This document shows positions 35,210 through 43,629 of a stretch of 59,636 nt of DNA, piece after piece. The stretch comes from an uncultured Lachnospiraceae bacterium (lineage in GTDB: Bacteria > Bacillota > Clostridia > Lachnospirales > Lachnospiraceae): assembly GCA_947626365.1 (NCBI GenBank), contig CANQRW010000012.1:1-59636 (forward strand). The letters are read 5' to 3'. The translations under genes were made by a program, and so were the position numbers. Position 1 is the first letter of the stretch; each line of letters opens with the position of its first letter. A model generated the notes under the pieces. The model was not told the origin of the DNA and did not search any database. It was given only the letters and a program-made list of their open reading frames with translations.

Positions 35210-36307
35210 ATGAAGAATAAACGTGTCATATGCCTTCTGGCGCTGATCGTGCTGTCAGTTCTGATACTGGCCGGAATCCAGCGGCTGGTGCTGCCCAAAT
35301 ACATGGGACTGGTAGTGGAAGGCAATTTCACCGCCGAGTATTATGAGGAAGAGACGCCTCATGATGTGATTTTCCTGGGAAACTGCGAGGTGTATGAGAA
35401 CATTTCTCCCATCGTTTTGTGGAGGGAATTCGGAATCACCAGCTATATCCGGGGCAATGCCCAGCAGCTGATCGCTCAGTCCTACTACATGCTGGAGGAT
35501 ACGCTGAGGTATGAGACGCCCAAGGCGGTGGTGTTCAACGTAGCGGCCATGCAGCAGTTCGATCAGGACAATGAAAGCTACAACCGCATGACCCTTGACG
35601 GTATGAGATGGTCTTCTTCCAAATGGAACGCCATACGGGCTACCGAAATGGAAGATGAGCATATGATAGAGTATATTTTCCCCATTCTCCGGTTCCATTC
35701 CCGTTTCCGGGAACTGGAGGCGGACGATCTGACGTATTACTGGCGCAGAGGGAAAGTGGCCCATAACGGCTATTATCTGAGGGCGGATGTGCGGCCGGTG
35801 GGTGATCTGCCGGCGGAGCGGAGACGTTCCGATTATTCTTTCGACGACAGGTCCTGGGAGTATCTGGACCGGATCCGCCAGCTGTGTGAGGATAAAGGAA
35901 TTCAGCTGATCCTCATGAAGGCGCCGTCCCTGTACCCGGCGTGGTACGATCAGTGGGAGACTCAGATTGAGGACTATGCCGACCAGTACGGTTTGACTTA
36001 CATCAACTGTCTGGAAGCGGCCGATGAGATTGGAATTGATTTCACTACGGATACCTACGATGCCGGCCTTCATATGAATGTATACGGAGCCGAGAAGATG
36101 TCAGAGTATTTCGGACCGATCCTTCTTCAGGTTCCCGGCGTGGAAGACAGAAGAGGAACTGCATCCGAAGGAAATTCCCATTATAAGGCAGGTTTGTCCT
36201 ATGATGACGTCTGGCGGGAGAAATGTGAGTTTTACGATGCCATGAAGGCCTCTCAGGAGGCGGAATTTGCAGAATTAGGTTACATTAAGCAATTTTATAT
36301 ACAATAA
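35210..36307 (+). CDS. SGNH/DltD-like membrane-anchored protein
   Basis: A 365-residue protein with one N-terminal membrane anchor (residues 6-26) and an extracytoplasmic domain. DVIFLGNCEVYENISP (52-67) occupies the place of the SGNH block I, where the nucleophilic Ser would be expected; here the residue is Cys59. A C-terminal D-x-x-H-like block (YDAGLHMNVYGAEKM) is present. DltD-type partners work with MBOAT proteins in acyl transfer to surface polymers. TAGGAGG (35196-35202) supports the ATG at 35210 over a GTG at 35204. Confidence 0.75.
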   Translation: MKNKRVICLLALIVLSVLILAGIQRLVLPKYMGLVVEGNFTAEYYEEETPHDVIFLGNCEVYENISPIVLWREFGITSYIRGNAQQLIAQSYYMLEDTLRYETPKAVVFNVAAMQQFDQDNESYNRMTLDGMRWSSSKWNAIRATEMEDEHMIEYIFPILRFHSRFRELEADDLTYYWRRGKVAHNGYYLRADVRPVGDLPAERRRSDYSFDDRSWEYLDRIRQLCEDKGIQLILMKAPSLYPAWYDQWETQIEDYADQYGLTYINCLEAADEIGIDFTTDTYDAGLHMNVYGAEKMSEYFGPILLQVPGVEDRRGTASEGNSHYKAGLSYDDVWREKCEFYDAMKASQEAEFAELGYIKQFYIQ

Positions 36308-36322
36308 GAAGGAATTACAGTT

Positions 36323-36859
36323 ATGAAAAGAAGAAAATCTATGATTGCTCTTGGACTGGCCGCAGTGATGGCCGTGATGCCGATGACATCCTATGGATTT
36401 CCCATTCTGGGCAAGAAGGCGGAAGAGACCACAGAGATAAAATATGAGTTCAAGTCCGGCGACACGACCATTGCCATAGGCGCTGAGGCGGCCGGGATTT
36501 TGGCGGCGCTGGGGACTCCCAAGAGCACCTTTGAGCAGGCAAGCTGCGCTTATCAGGGTACCGATAAGGTGTATTCCTACGATGGATTCGAGGTCAGCAC
36601 CTATCCGGTGAACAAAAAAGAGTGCATCTGCTCCGTCTACATTGCGGATCCCACGGGCAAGGTCGCCACTCCCGAGGGCATTAAGTGCGGTTCCACCAAG
36701 CAGAACGTCCTGGATACCTACGGTAATAATTATGATGCCGACGAGGCCAAGTTCGGCACTTACACCTACACCGATACGGCCGGAACCATGAAGCTGAAAG
36801 TCTACACCACCAAGGACGTGGTAGACGCTATCGAGTATATCGTAATCCCCGCAAAATAA
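36323..36859 (+). CDS. Small secreted protein of unknown function
   Basis: A 178-residue protein with a clear signal peptide (residues 1-25, cleavage likely after SYG). The mature part is beta-rich with two cysteines near CAYQG and CICSVY and a third in IKCGST, and contains a TKQNVLDTYG segment. I do not recognise the family. It lies inside the cassette between the SGNH gene and the adenylase gene, so it may belong to the same surface process. Confidence 0.7.
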   Translation: MKRRKSMIALGLAAVMAVMPMTSYGFPILGKKAEETTEIKYEFKSGDTTIAIGAEAAGILAALGTPKSTFEQASCAYQGTDKVYSYDGFEVSTYPVNKKECICSVYIADPTGKVATPEGIKCGSTKQNVLDTYGNNYDADEAKFGTYTYTDTAGTMKLKVYTTKDVVDAIEYIVIPAK

Positions 36860-36909
36860 CCGCCGGCATCCCGGCAGCGGGGCGCCGTCTCAGATGTGAG
36901 GTCAGTTAA

Positions 36910-38424
36910 ATGAAGAAAAATGTTCTGGAATATCTGGAGGACACGGTGCGGGCGTATCCGGACCGATGCGCATACAGGGATATTGCAGGGCAGTACACAT
37001 TCGCGCAGGTCAGCAGAATGTCCAGGGCCATCGGCAGCTTTATCGGGAGCCACTGCGCTCCCGGCAAACCGGTGGCCGTATTTATGGAAAAAAGCGGGGC
37101 GATGATCGTCAGCTTTCTGGGGATTCTGTACGGCGGATGCTGTTACTGTCCCATTGACGTGGCCATGCCGGAAGAGAGGATCCGCAGGGTTATGGATTCC
37201 CTGAGTCCGGCTACGGTCATAACCTGCCCGGACCAGCAGGAGCTGGCGGACCGGCTGAGCCTGTCCTGCCCGGTATATGATTTTGAGAAGCTTTGCGGGA
37301 CGCCGGAAGACGCCCTGCTTCTCGGACGTATACGAAGCCGCGCTCTGGATACGGACCCGCTTTATATTCTCTACACCAGCGGTTCCACCGGCATTCCCAA
37401 GGGCGTAGTGGGCTGCCACCGTATGATCATCAACAACATGGAATGGCTGGCGGAAGCGTATCCCTACACTCCGGAAGATGTTCTGGGCAGCCAGGTGCCG
37501 CTGCATTTCGTCATCTCCCTCCATGATATCTTTACGCCCCTACGGTTCGGCTGCTGTACCGTGATCGTTCCGCCGGAGCTGTATTCCTATCCGGCCAGAC
37601 TGATCGAATGTCTGAACGAGAATCGTGTCTCTTCCATATTCTGGGTACCCTCAGCCATCTCTGTGGTGGCTCAGCTGAAAGGTTTTGAAAAACAGCTTCC
37701 CGAATACCTGAGATACATTTTCTTCATCGGCGAGGTCATGCCCTTAAAGCAGCTGAATTACTGGCGGTCCCGCATTCCCGGGGCCAGATATGTGAATATG
37801 TACGGTTCTACGGAGACCCATGTCAGCATGTATTATGAAATGGACAGAGAATACGGCGATGAGGAACGGCTTCCTCTGGGGCGTCCCTGCCGGAATATTG
37901 ATGCATTGATCCTGGATGAGGAAGACAGGCAGGTCTGTCCCGGCGACGGCCGGGTCGGAGAGCTGTGTATCCGCGGCGCGGCTTTGTCCCTGGGATATTA
38001 CGGCGACCCGGAAAAGACCGGGGAGCGGTTCCCCTGCAATCCTTTGGTTTCGGCCTATCCGGACCGGATTTACCGCACAGGGGACATGGCTTCCTATGAT
38101 GACGGCGGACAGATTCTGTACCATGGGCGAAAAGATTTCCAAATCAAGCGTATGGGATACCGGATTGAGCTGGGGGAGATCGAGACGGCTTCGTCTGCAG
38201 TTCCCCAGATTCGGGAGTGCGCCTGTGTGTACCATGAGAAAAAGCAGATGATCCTTTTTCTCTACACGTCGGAAGAGAAGCTTGACACGAAGCTGCTGTC
38301 CGGCGGATTATCCCGGCGGATTCCCCGGTATATGATGCCTAACCGGTATATTTACCTCGAAACCATGCCGCGGAACCCAAACGGCAAGATTGACCGTAAG
38401 CTTCTGAAGGAGGTGTACGGATAA
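36910..38424 (+). CDS. DltA-like acyl-adenylating enzyme with altered substrate pocket
   Basis: A 504-residue member of the ANL adenylation family, closest in layout to D-alanine:carrier protein ligase DltA. Core motifs are ILYTSGSTGIPKGV (A3), NMYGSTETHVS (A5), YRTGDMASYDDGG (A7) and the catalytic Lys493 in NPNGKIDRK (A10). DltA has an Asp in FDLS that holds the substrate amino group; the aligned segment here is HFVIS with Val201. The substrate is thus probably not an ordinary alpha-amino acid. Its carrier is likely the small ACP of the same cassette. The start has only a weak GTGAGG upstream. Confidence 0.85.
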   Translation: MKKNVLEYLEDTVRAYPDRCAYRDIAGQYTFAQVSRMSRAIGSFIGSHCAPGKPVAVFMEKSGAMIVSFLGILYGGCCYCPIDVAMPEERIRRVMDSLSPATVITCPDQQELADRLSLSCPVYDFEKLCGTPEDALLLGRIRSRALDTDPLYILYTSGSTGIPKGVVGCHRMIINNMEWLAEAYPYTPEDVLGSQVPLHFVISLHDIFTPLRFGCCTVIVPPELYSYPARLIECLNENRVSSIFWVPSAISVVAQLKGFEKQLPEYLRYIFFIGEVMPLKQLNYWRSRIPGARYVNMYGSTETHVSMYYEMDREYGDEERLPLGRPCRNIDALILDEEDRQVCPGDGRVGELCIRGAALSLGYYGDPEKTGERFPCNPLVSAYPDRIYRTGDMASYDDGGQILYHGRKDFQIKRMGYRIELGEIETASSAVPQIRECACVYHEKKQMILFLYTSEEKLDTKLLSGGLSRRIPRYMMPNRYIYLETMPRNPNGKIDRKLLKEVYG

Positions 38425-38425
38425 T

Positions 38426-39505
38426 ATGAAAGATTCCCGAAGATTTGCGAGGATGCTTCCGTGTCTGCTGGCGGCGGCCCTTCTCCTTACCGCCTGCGGC
38501 AAAGGTTCGGATGCAGGATTTAAAATCCTTGAACGTCCCGGGACGGATTCCGGAATTCTCGTGGAACCGGTAGAGTCTGAAAACGAGGGCGGGGAGGAGA
38601 CGGAAACGGCGGACGGGACGGAAGCTTCTCCGGAAGAGACGGAACCGGAGACGGAGGAATCCTCTGAGGAACCGGAGGAGTCTCAGGAGGAAACGGAAGA
38701 ATCGCAGGAGGAGACAGAAGAGTCTCAGGAGGAGACGGAAGAATCAGAGGAAGAATCAGAGAGCGAAACGACTACGGAGGGCGTCATCCCATCGGATCCA
38801 GAGGAGACTTCCGGGACAAAGGAGTACTCCTTTGATGAGATGGATGAAAACGCTCTGGTGCCGGATGTCGCGCCGGGCAATATCATCTCAGAGGAGATGG
38901 TGACGTTTATCGGAGCGGATAAGATGTTCTGGCAGAAGCCTATTGACGATGAGATCTTTGCCAGAATCTACGGAAAATCCTACAAGGAGGATTGTATCAT
39001 TCCCCGGGAGGATCTGCGGTATATGCAGATGCTTCATTACGACCTGGAGGGAAATATCCATGTGGGAGAGATGATCAGCAACAAGAAGATCTCGGAAACC
39101 CTTCTCAGAATCTTCCGTCAGCTGTACGACGCTCATTATCCCATAGAGAAGATGGTACTTGTGGATGAGTATGACGCGGACGACGAGGCATCAAGCTCTG
39201 ACAACAATACGTCCTGCTTCAATTTCCGCAGGGTGGCCATGAGCAGCAGCCTGTCCCGCCACGCGAGAGGGCTGGCCGTGAATATCAATCCTCTGTACAA
39301 CCCGTACATCATTTCCGGGTATAATACGGGAGGAGAGATTGTCTGCACGCCGGCGGCCGGCAAGGCGTATCTGGACCGGACTCAGGATTTCCCATACAAG
39401 ATCGACGAGGATGATCTGTGTACGAAGCTGTTTAAGGAGGCCGGATTTACCTGGGGAGGAGACTGGCAGTACACACCGGACTACATGCACTTCGACCTGC
39501 GGTAG
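38426..39505 (+). CDS. Lipoprotein with VanY-like M15 peptidase domain
   Basis: A 359-residue predicted lipoprotein (lipobox LLTAC, Cys24). Residues 45-130 are a Glu/Ser/Thr-rich wall-spanning spacer that includes three SQEETEE units. Residues 165-359 resemble M15 D,D-carboxypeptidases: SRHARGLAVNINPLYNPY with His279, and DYMHFDLR with His355. The usual zinc ligand Asp in GxAxD is Asn286 here. It begins 1 bp after the adenylase stop, so it belongs to the cassette and may trim or bind peptidoglycan stems. Confidence 0.82.
   Translation: MKDSRRFARMLPCLLAAALLLTACGKGSDAGFKILERPGTDSGILVEPVESENEGGEETETADGTEASPEETEPETEESSEEPEESQEETEESQEETEESQEETEESEEESESETTTEGVIPSDPEETSGTKEYSFDEMDENALVPDVAPGNIISEEMVTFIGADKMFWQKPIDDEIFARIYGKSYKEDCIIPREDLRYMQMLHYDLEGNIHVGEMISNKKISETLLRIFRQLYDAHYPIEKMVLVDEYDADDEASSSDNNTSCFNFRRVAMSSSLSRHARGLAVNINPLYNPYIISGYNTGGEIVCTPAAGKAYLDRTQDFPYKIDEDDLCTKLFKEAGFTWGGDWQYTPDYMHFDLR
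38681..38755 (+). repeat. 21-bp tandem repeat in the spacer of the M15 lipoprotein
   Basis: About three 21-bp units of the type TCTCAGGAGGAGACGGAAGAA encode SQEETEE, followed by a diverged SEEESES unit. Confidence 0.75.
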
Positions 39506-39529
39506 CAGTTATAAAATTTCGCAAAGCCT

Positions 39530-39611
39530 GGGAAAATCCGGGTAAAATCCGGGGAAATCCGGGGAAATTGAGAAAAATCCGGTTGACATTTCTTGATTCT
39601 GATGTTATTAT
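39530..39611 (+). promoter_or_regulatory. rplU operon promoter preceded by short tandem repeats
   Basis: TTGACA (39583-39588) and TATTAT (39606-39611) with a 17-bp spacer. Four to five degenerate 10-11-bp units of the form GGGGAAATCC lie just upstream (39530-39582). Confidence 0.75.
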
Positions 39612-39617
39612 TTTCTA

Positions 39618-39700
39618 GTATGCCGCACAATGAGGTAAGAAAGTTCCGGATTTTGACGGACACCGTAGTTGGCGAGTAATGATAAAGAGGAGGTGCCGAA
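39618..39700 (+). ncRNA. Possible ribosomal protein L21 leader
   Basis: About 80 nt of leader between the expected transcription start and rplU, with a potential TCCGG/GGA-type hairpin near 39648-39662. Firmicutes rplU mRNAs often carry an autoregulatory L21 leader; I assign this by position, not by a covariance match. Confidence 0.35.
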
Positions 39701-39701
39701 T

Positions 39702-40010
39702 ATGTACGCGATTATTGCAACTGGCGGTAAGCAGTATAAGGTATCCGAGGGCGATGTCATTAGAGTGGAAAAGCTTGAGGCAGAGGCCGGAGAGACTGTG
39801 ACGTTCGATCAGGTACTTGCAGTCAGCGACGGAGAGCTGAAGGTTGGAGCTCCGACCGTAGAGGGAGCTGCCGTTACCGGTACTGTTGAGAAGCAGGGCA
39901 AAGCGAAGAAAGTGATCGTCTATAAGTATAAGAGAAAAACCGGATATCACAAGAAGAACGGTCACAGACAGCTTTTTACCCAGGTCAAGATTGACAAGAT
40001 CAACGCTTAA
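39702..40010 (+). CDS. rplU: 50S ribosomal protein L21
   Basis: A 102-residue ribosomal protein L21 with the standard N-terminus [13 protein letters not shown] and C-terminal [17 protein letters not shown]. The ATG at 39702 is fixed by GAGGAGG at 39687-39693; an earlier in-frame ATG at 39669 would add residues not found in L21. It begins the rplU-prp-rpmA operon. Confidence 0.97.
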   Translation: MYAIIATGGKQYKVSEGDVIRVEKLEAEAGETVTFDQVLAVSDGELKVGAPTVEGAAVTGTVEKQGKAKKVIVYKYKRKTGYHKKNGHRQLFTQVKIDKINA

Positions 40011-40012
40011 TT

Positions 40013-40348
40013 ATGATTCGAGTAACCGTTTTTGCTGATTCGGAAATTTACAGAGGGATTCATCTAACGGGACACGCAGGCGATGCGGGCTGTCCGCTGG
40101 ATGGACAGGAACTGGTGTGTGCCGCCGTGTCGGCCCTGACCCTTAACATGGCCAATTCTGTGGAACATTTCACAGACGACCGGTTTGAGGCGGAGGAGGA
40201 CGAGACAGCGGGGGATTTCCGGTTCCGGTTTACCTCTGAAGTCAGTGAAGAGTCAAAGCTCCTGATGAATTCGCTGGTGTTCGGACTGATGAATATCGCG
40301 GATGCATACGGAGAACCCTATATCAATATTCAGATTGAGGAGGTGTAA
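40013..40348 (+). CDS. prp: Ribosomal-processing cysteine protease Prp
   Basis: A 111-residue Prp (YsxB) protease. The catalytic pair is His21 (TGHAG) and Cys36 ([10 protein letters not shown]). In Staphylococcus this enzyme removes the N-terminal extension of L27, which is essential for ribosome function. The next gene encodes an L27 with exactly such an extension. It begins 2 bp after the rplU stop. Confidence 0.95.
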   Translation: MIRVTVFADSEIYRGIHLTGHAGDAGCPLDGQELVCAAVSALTLNMANSVEHFTDDRFEAEEDETAGDFRFRFTSEVSEESKLLMNSLVFGLMNIADAYGEPYINIQIEEV

Positions 40349-40352
40349 TACG

Positions 40353-40646
40353 ATGTTTCAGATGAACCTTCAATTATTCGCTCATAAAAAGGGAGTTGGT
40401 TCCACCAAGAACGGCCGTGATTCCGAGTCCAAGAGACTGGGAGCCAAGAGAGCTGACGGACAGTTTGTTCTGGCCGGCAACATTCTCTACCGGCAGCGGG
40501 GCACCAAGATCCATCCCGGTGTGAACGTAGGACGCGGCGGAGACGATACGCTGTTTGCCAAGGTCGATGGAATCGTAAGATTCGAGAGATGGGGCAGAGA
40601 CAGGAAGAAAGTTTCCGTGTATCCCAGAGAAGCAGTGAATGAGTAA
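40353..40646 (+). CDS. rpmA: 50S ribosomal protein L27 with Prp-cleaved extension
   Basis: A 97-residue L27. Residues 1-9 (MFQMNLQLF) form the Firmicutes extension that Prp removes before [15 protein letters not shown], exposing the mature N-terminus that reaches the peptidyl-transferase centre. The start is set by AGGAGG at 40338-40343. A strong terminator follows the gene. Confidence 0.97.
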   Translation: MFQMNLQLFAHKKGVGSTKNGRDSESKRLGAKRADGQFVLAGNILYRQRGTKIHPGVNVGRGGDDTLFAKVDGIVRFERWGRDRKKVSVYPREAVNE

Positions 40647-40652
40647 TGATCG

Positions 40653-40687
40653 ATGGCTTCATACGTTTCGTATGGAGCCATTTTTTC
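40653..40687 (+). terminator. Rho-independent terminator after rpmA
   Basis: A 13-bp stem ATGGCTTCATACG/CGTATGGAGCCAT with a 3-nt loop and one wobble, followed by TTTTTT. Confidence 0.9.
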
Positions 40688-40769
40688 CATACCCGCACAG
40701 GAGGCCGCATCCGCGTGTTATGGCTTGCGCGGAACCGGCGGATCGTGGGGGAGAGAGGTAAAAGATTTC

Positions 40770-42074
40770 ATGTTCGCAGATCGCGCTAAGATTTTTATCA
40801 AATCCGGCAGAGGCGGAGACGGACACGTCAGTTTCCGGAGGGAACTGTATGTGCCCGCCGGCGGCCCTGACGGAGGCAACGGAGGAAAAGGCGGAGATAT
40901 CATCTTCGAGATCGACGACGGTCTCAATACCCTGACGGATTTCCGGTATAAGCGGAAGTTTGTGGCCGGCAACGGGGAACCGGGAGGCAAACGCCGCTGC
41001 AGCGGCAAGAATGCGGAGAATCTGGTGATCAAAGTCCCTGAGGGCACTGTGATCAAGGAGTTTGAGTCCGGCAAGGTAATTGTCGATATGTCGGGAGAAA
41101 ACCGCCGTGAGGTGGTTTTAAAGGGCGGCAGAGGCGGCCTGGGCAATATGAATTACGCCACAGCCACCATGCAGGCTCCCCAGTATGCCCAACCGGGTAA
41201 GGAAGGACAGGAGCTGTGGGTGCAGCTGGAACTGAAGGTGATTGCCGACGTAGGTCTGGTGGGATTTCCCAATGTGGGCAAATCCACACTGCTTTCCAGA
41301 GTCAGCAACGCCCGCCCCAAGATCGCCAACTATCATTTTACCACGCTGGATCCCCATCTGGGCGTGGTAGATCTGGACGACGGCGCCGGTTTTGTCATGG
41401 CGGACATACCGGGACTGATCGAGGGAGCCGCCCAGGGCGTGGGGCTGGGCCATGATTTTCTCAGGCATATTGAGCGGACCCGCGTGCTGATCCATGTGGT
41501 GGATGCGGCGTCCACAGAAGGCCGGGACCCGGTGGAGGATATCCGGATCATAAATAAGGAGCTGGAGGCCTATGATCCTGAGCTGATGAAGCGGCCCCAG
41601 GTTATCGCCGCCAACAAAATCGATGCCTTATATCAGGACGAGTCCCCGGAGAATGCTGCGGAGAGCCCTCTGGAGCGGCTCAGACAGACTTTTGAGCCGG
41701 AGGGCATAAAGGTATACCCCATATCGGCAGTGACGGGCAAGGGCGTGAGAGAGCTTCTCTACGCCGTATACAGGCTTCTTCAGACCGTAGAACGGGAGCC
41801 TGTGGTGTTTGCCAGGGAGTTCGATGTGAATCTTCTGAGCGCCGGTTCCAATCTGCCCTATACCATTGAGAAGGACCAGGACGGCGCCTACGTGGTGGAA
41901 GGCCCGCGGATCGAGAAGATGCTTGGCTACACCAATCTGGAATCCGAAAAAGGATTTCTGTTCTTCCAGAATTTCCTGAGGGAGACCGGCATTCTGGATG
42001 ACCTTGAGAAGGCCGGGATTCAGGAAGGCGATACGGTGCGCATGTACGGTTTCGCTTTTGATTACTACAAATAA
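40770..42074 (+). CDS. obgE: GTPase Obg
   Basis: A 434-residue Obg/CgtA GTPase for late 50S assembly. The glycine-rich Obg fold occupies residues 1-158 (GGRGGDGHVSFRRE). The G domain follows with G1 GFPNVGKST, G2 TTLDPHLG, G3 DIPGLIEGA and G4 NKID. The C-terminal OCT domain ends near GFAFDYYK. The ATG at 40770 gives the family N-terminus MFADRAKIF; in-frame codons upstream overlap the intergenic spacer. Confidence 0.96.
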   Translation: MFADRAKIFIKSGRGGDGHVSFRRELYVPAGGPDGGNGGKGGDIIFEIDDGLNTLTDFRYKRKFVAGNGEPGGKRRCSGKNAENLVIKVPEGTVIKEFESGKVIVDMSGENRREVVLKGGRGGLGNMNYATATMQAPQYAQPGKEGQELWVQLELKVIADVGLVGFPNVGKSTLLSRVSNARPKIANYHFTTLDPHLGVVDLDDGAGFVMADIPGLIEGAAQGVGLGHDFLRHIERTRVLIHVVDAASTEGRDPVEDIRIINKELEAYDPELMKRPQVIAANKIDALYQDESPENAAESPLERLRQTFEPEGIKVYPISAVTGKGVRELLYAVYRLLQTVEREPVVFAREFDVNLLSAGSNLPYTIEKDQDGAYVVEGPRIEKMLGYTNLESEKGFLFFQNFLRETGILDDLEKAGIQEGDTVRMYGFAFDYYK

Positions 42075-42104
42075 TGTTTCACAAATCGGAGGATGATTTC
42101 ACAT

Positions 42105-42401
42105 ATGACATCAAAACAGCGTTCCTATCTGAAGGGCCTTGCCATGAACACGGACGCCATTTTCCAGATCGGCAAATCCAGCCTGACGCCGGAGATCACG
42201 GCCGCGGTGGCGGAAGCCCTGGAGGCCAGAGAACTGGTTAAAATAAGCGTGCTGAAGAATTGTGCCGATGACGAGCGGGAGATCGCGGAGATGCTGGCGG
42301 AGCGGACCCGCTCCCAGGTGGTGCAGGTAATCGGCAAAAAGATCGTTTTGTACAAGCCGGCGAAGGATGAGAGCAAGCGGAAGATCGTGCTGCCGTCCTA
42401 G
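42105..42401 (+). CDS. yhbY: CRM-domain RNA-binding protein YhbY
   Basis: A 98-residue single CRM-domain protein that binds pre-50S ribosomal particles. Signatures are SKQRSYLKGLAMNTDAIFQIGK (the GxxG-type RNA loop region) and QVIGKKIVLYK. GGAGG at 42088-42092 points to the ATG at 42105 (12-bp spacing) because the ATG at 42093 abuts it. It lies in a run of ribosome-maturation genes. Confidence 0.93.
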   Translation: MTSKQRSYLKGLAMNTDAIFQIGKSSLTPEITAAVAEALEARELVKISVLKNCADDEREIAEMLAERTRSQVVQVIGKKIVLYKPAKDESKRKIVLPS

Positions 42402-42430
42402 AATATTTTCCGTAAGGAGAGTACAGTGCC

Positions 42431-43048
42431 ATGTCAAAAATCGGAATTCTGGGAGGTACCTTCGATCCGGTCCACAATGGCCACCTGCTGTTAGGCAGGC
42501 AGGCGTATTCCGAGTATCATCTGGACGAAATCTGGTATATGCCTTCCGGACAGCCTCCCCACAAGAAAGATCATCATGTGACCGCCGCGGAGCATCGCTG
42601 CGCCATGGTCCGCCTGGCGATTGCGGGAAACCACGGCTTTTGCCTGTCGGAATTTGAGACGCGGCGTGAAGGCAATACCTACACGGCCCAGACTCTCGCC
42701 CTTCTGAAAAGGCAGTATCCGCAGCATGAATTTTTCTTCATCATCGGGGCGGATTCCCTTTATCAGATTGAAAACTGGTACCATCCTGAGAAAGTTCTGG
42801 CCATGGCGGAAATTCTGGCCGCGGACAGGGAGTACCAGCCGGACCATCCATCCATGGAAGACCAGATCCGGTATCTGACGCAGCGCTTCGGCGGCCGAAT
42901 CCGGCGTCTTCACTGTCGTGAGATGGATGTGTCGTCGGAAGATATCCGGAACAAAGTAAGAGCCGGAAAGCCGATTGCCGGCCTGGTTCCGCCGGAGGTA
43001 GAGAGCTACATCTATGAAAACCATCTGTATACGGAGGAATTCCTATGA
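42431..43048 (+). CDS. nadD: Nicotinate-nucleotide adenylyltransferase
   Basis: A 205-residue NadD, which adenylates nicotinate mononucleotide in NAD synthesis. The nucleotidyltransferase motif GGTFDPVHNGHL and the C-terminal SSEDIRNKVRAG segment (ISSTxIR-like) are clear. It overlaps yqeK by 4 bp. Confidence 0.96.
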   Translation: MSKIGILGGTFDPVHNGHLLLGRQAYSEYHLDEIWYMPSGQPPHKKDHHVTAAEHRCAMVRLAIAGNHGFCLSEFETRREGNTYTAQTLALLKRQYPQHEFFFIIGADSLYQIENWYHPEKVLAMAEILAADREYQPDHPSMEDQIRYLTQRFGGRIRRLHCREMDVSSEDIRNKVRAGKPIAGLVPPEVESYIYENHLYTEEFL

Positions 43049-43629
43049 ACACAGATATACTGGAATACCGGAAAAAACTGAGAAAAAAGCTGAGCGAGGC
43101 GAGATATGAACACTCCTTAAGCGTCTCTTATACCTGCGTATGCCTCGCCATGCGCTACGGTTATCCCCTGGATAAGGCAGAGGTGGCCGGGCTGCTTCAC
43201 GACTGCGCCAAATGCTATGCCGACAGCGAGTTTGTCCACAAATGCGCCAAACACGGCATTCTTCTGACGGAAGAGGAGAAGAAGGCGCCTTCCGTCATCC
43301 ACGCGAAATACGGCGCCTGGATGGCCCGGGAGAAGTACGGCATCCACGATGAAGAGATTTTGAGCGCCATCGCATGCCATACCACAGGAAAGCCGGATAT
43401 GGGCCTTCTGGACAAGATCCTCTATGTGGCGGATTATATTGAGATCCGCCGCGATAAAGCGGCGAACCTTCCGGAGATGAGAAGGCTTGCTTTTACGGAT
43501 CTGGATGAGGCGGTGTATCAGATTACAAGGGGAACCCTTACATATCTGGAATCCAGAAATATGCCGATCGATTCTATGACCCGCAGAACATACGAGTATC
43601 TGAATGAAAGGAGACAGAAACATGAGTGA
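43045..43629 (+). CDS. yqeK: HD-domain hydrolase YqeK
   Basis: A 194-residue HD-domain protein. YqeK-type enzymes hydrolyse diadenosine tetraphosphate symmetrically. Metal ligands are in YEHSLSVS, the HD pair in LLHDCAK (His52/Asp53) and CHTTGKPDM. The start overlaps nadD and the end overlaps rsfS by 8 bp, an arrangement conserved in Firmicutes. Confidence 0.94.
   Translation: MNTDILEYRKKLRKKLSEARYEHSLSVSYTCVCLAMRYGYPLDKAEVAGLLHDCAKCYADSEFVHKCAKHGILLTEEEKKAPSVIHAKYGAWMAREKYGIHDEEILSAIACHTTGKPDMGLLDKILYVADYIEIRRDKAANLPEMRRLAFTDLDEAVYQITRGTLTYLESRNMPIDSMTRRTYEYLNERRQKHE

Noticed and set aside
32375-39505. Cassette as an ordinary dltABCD operon
   Set aside because: Gene order differs, extra wall-active genes are present and the adenylase lacks the key Asp.
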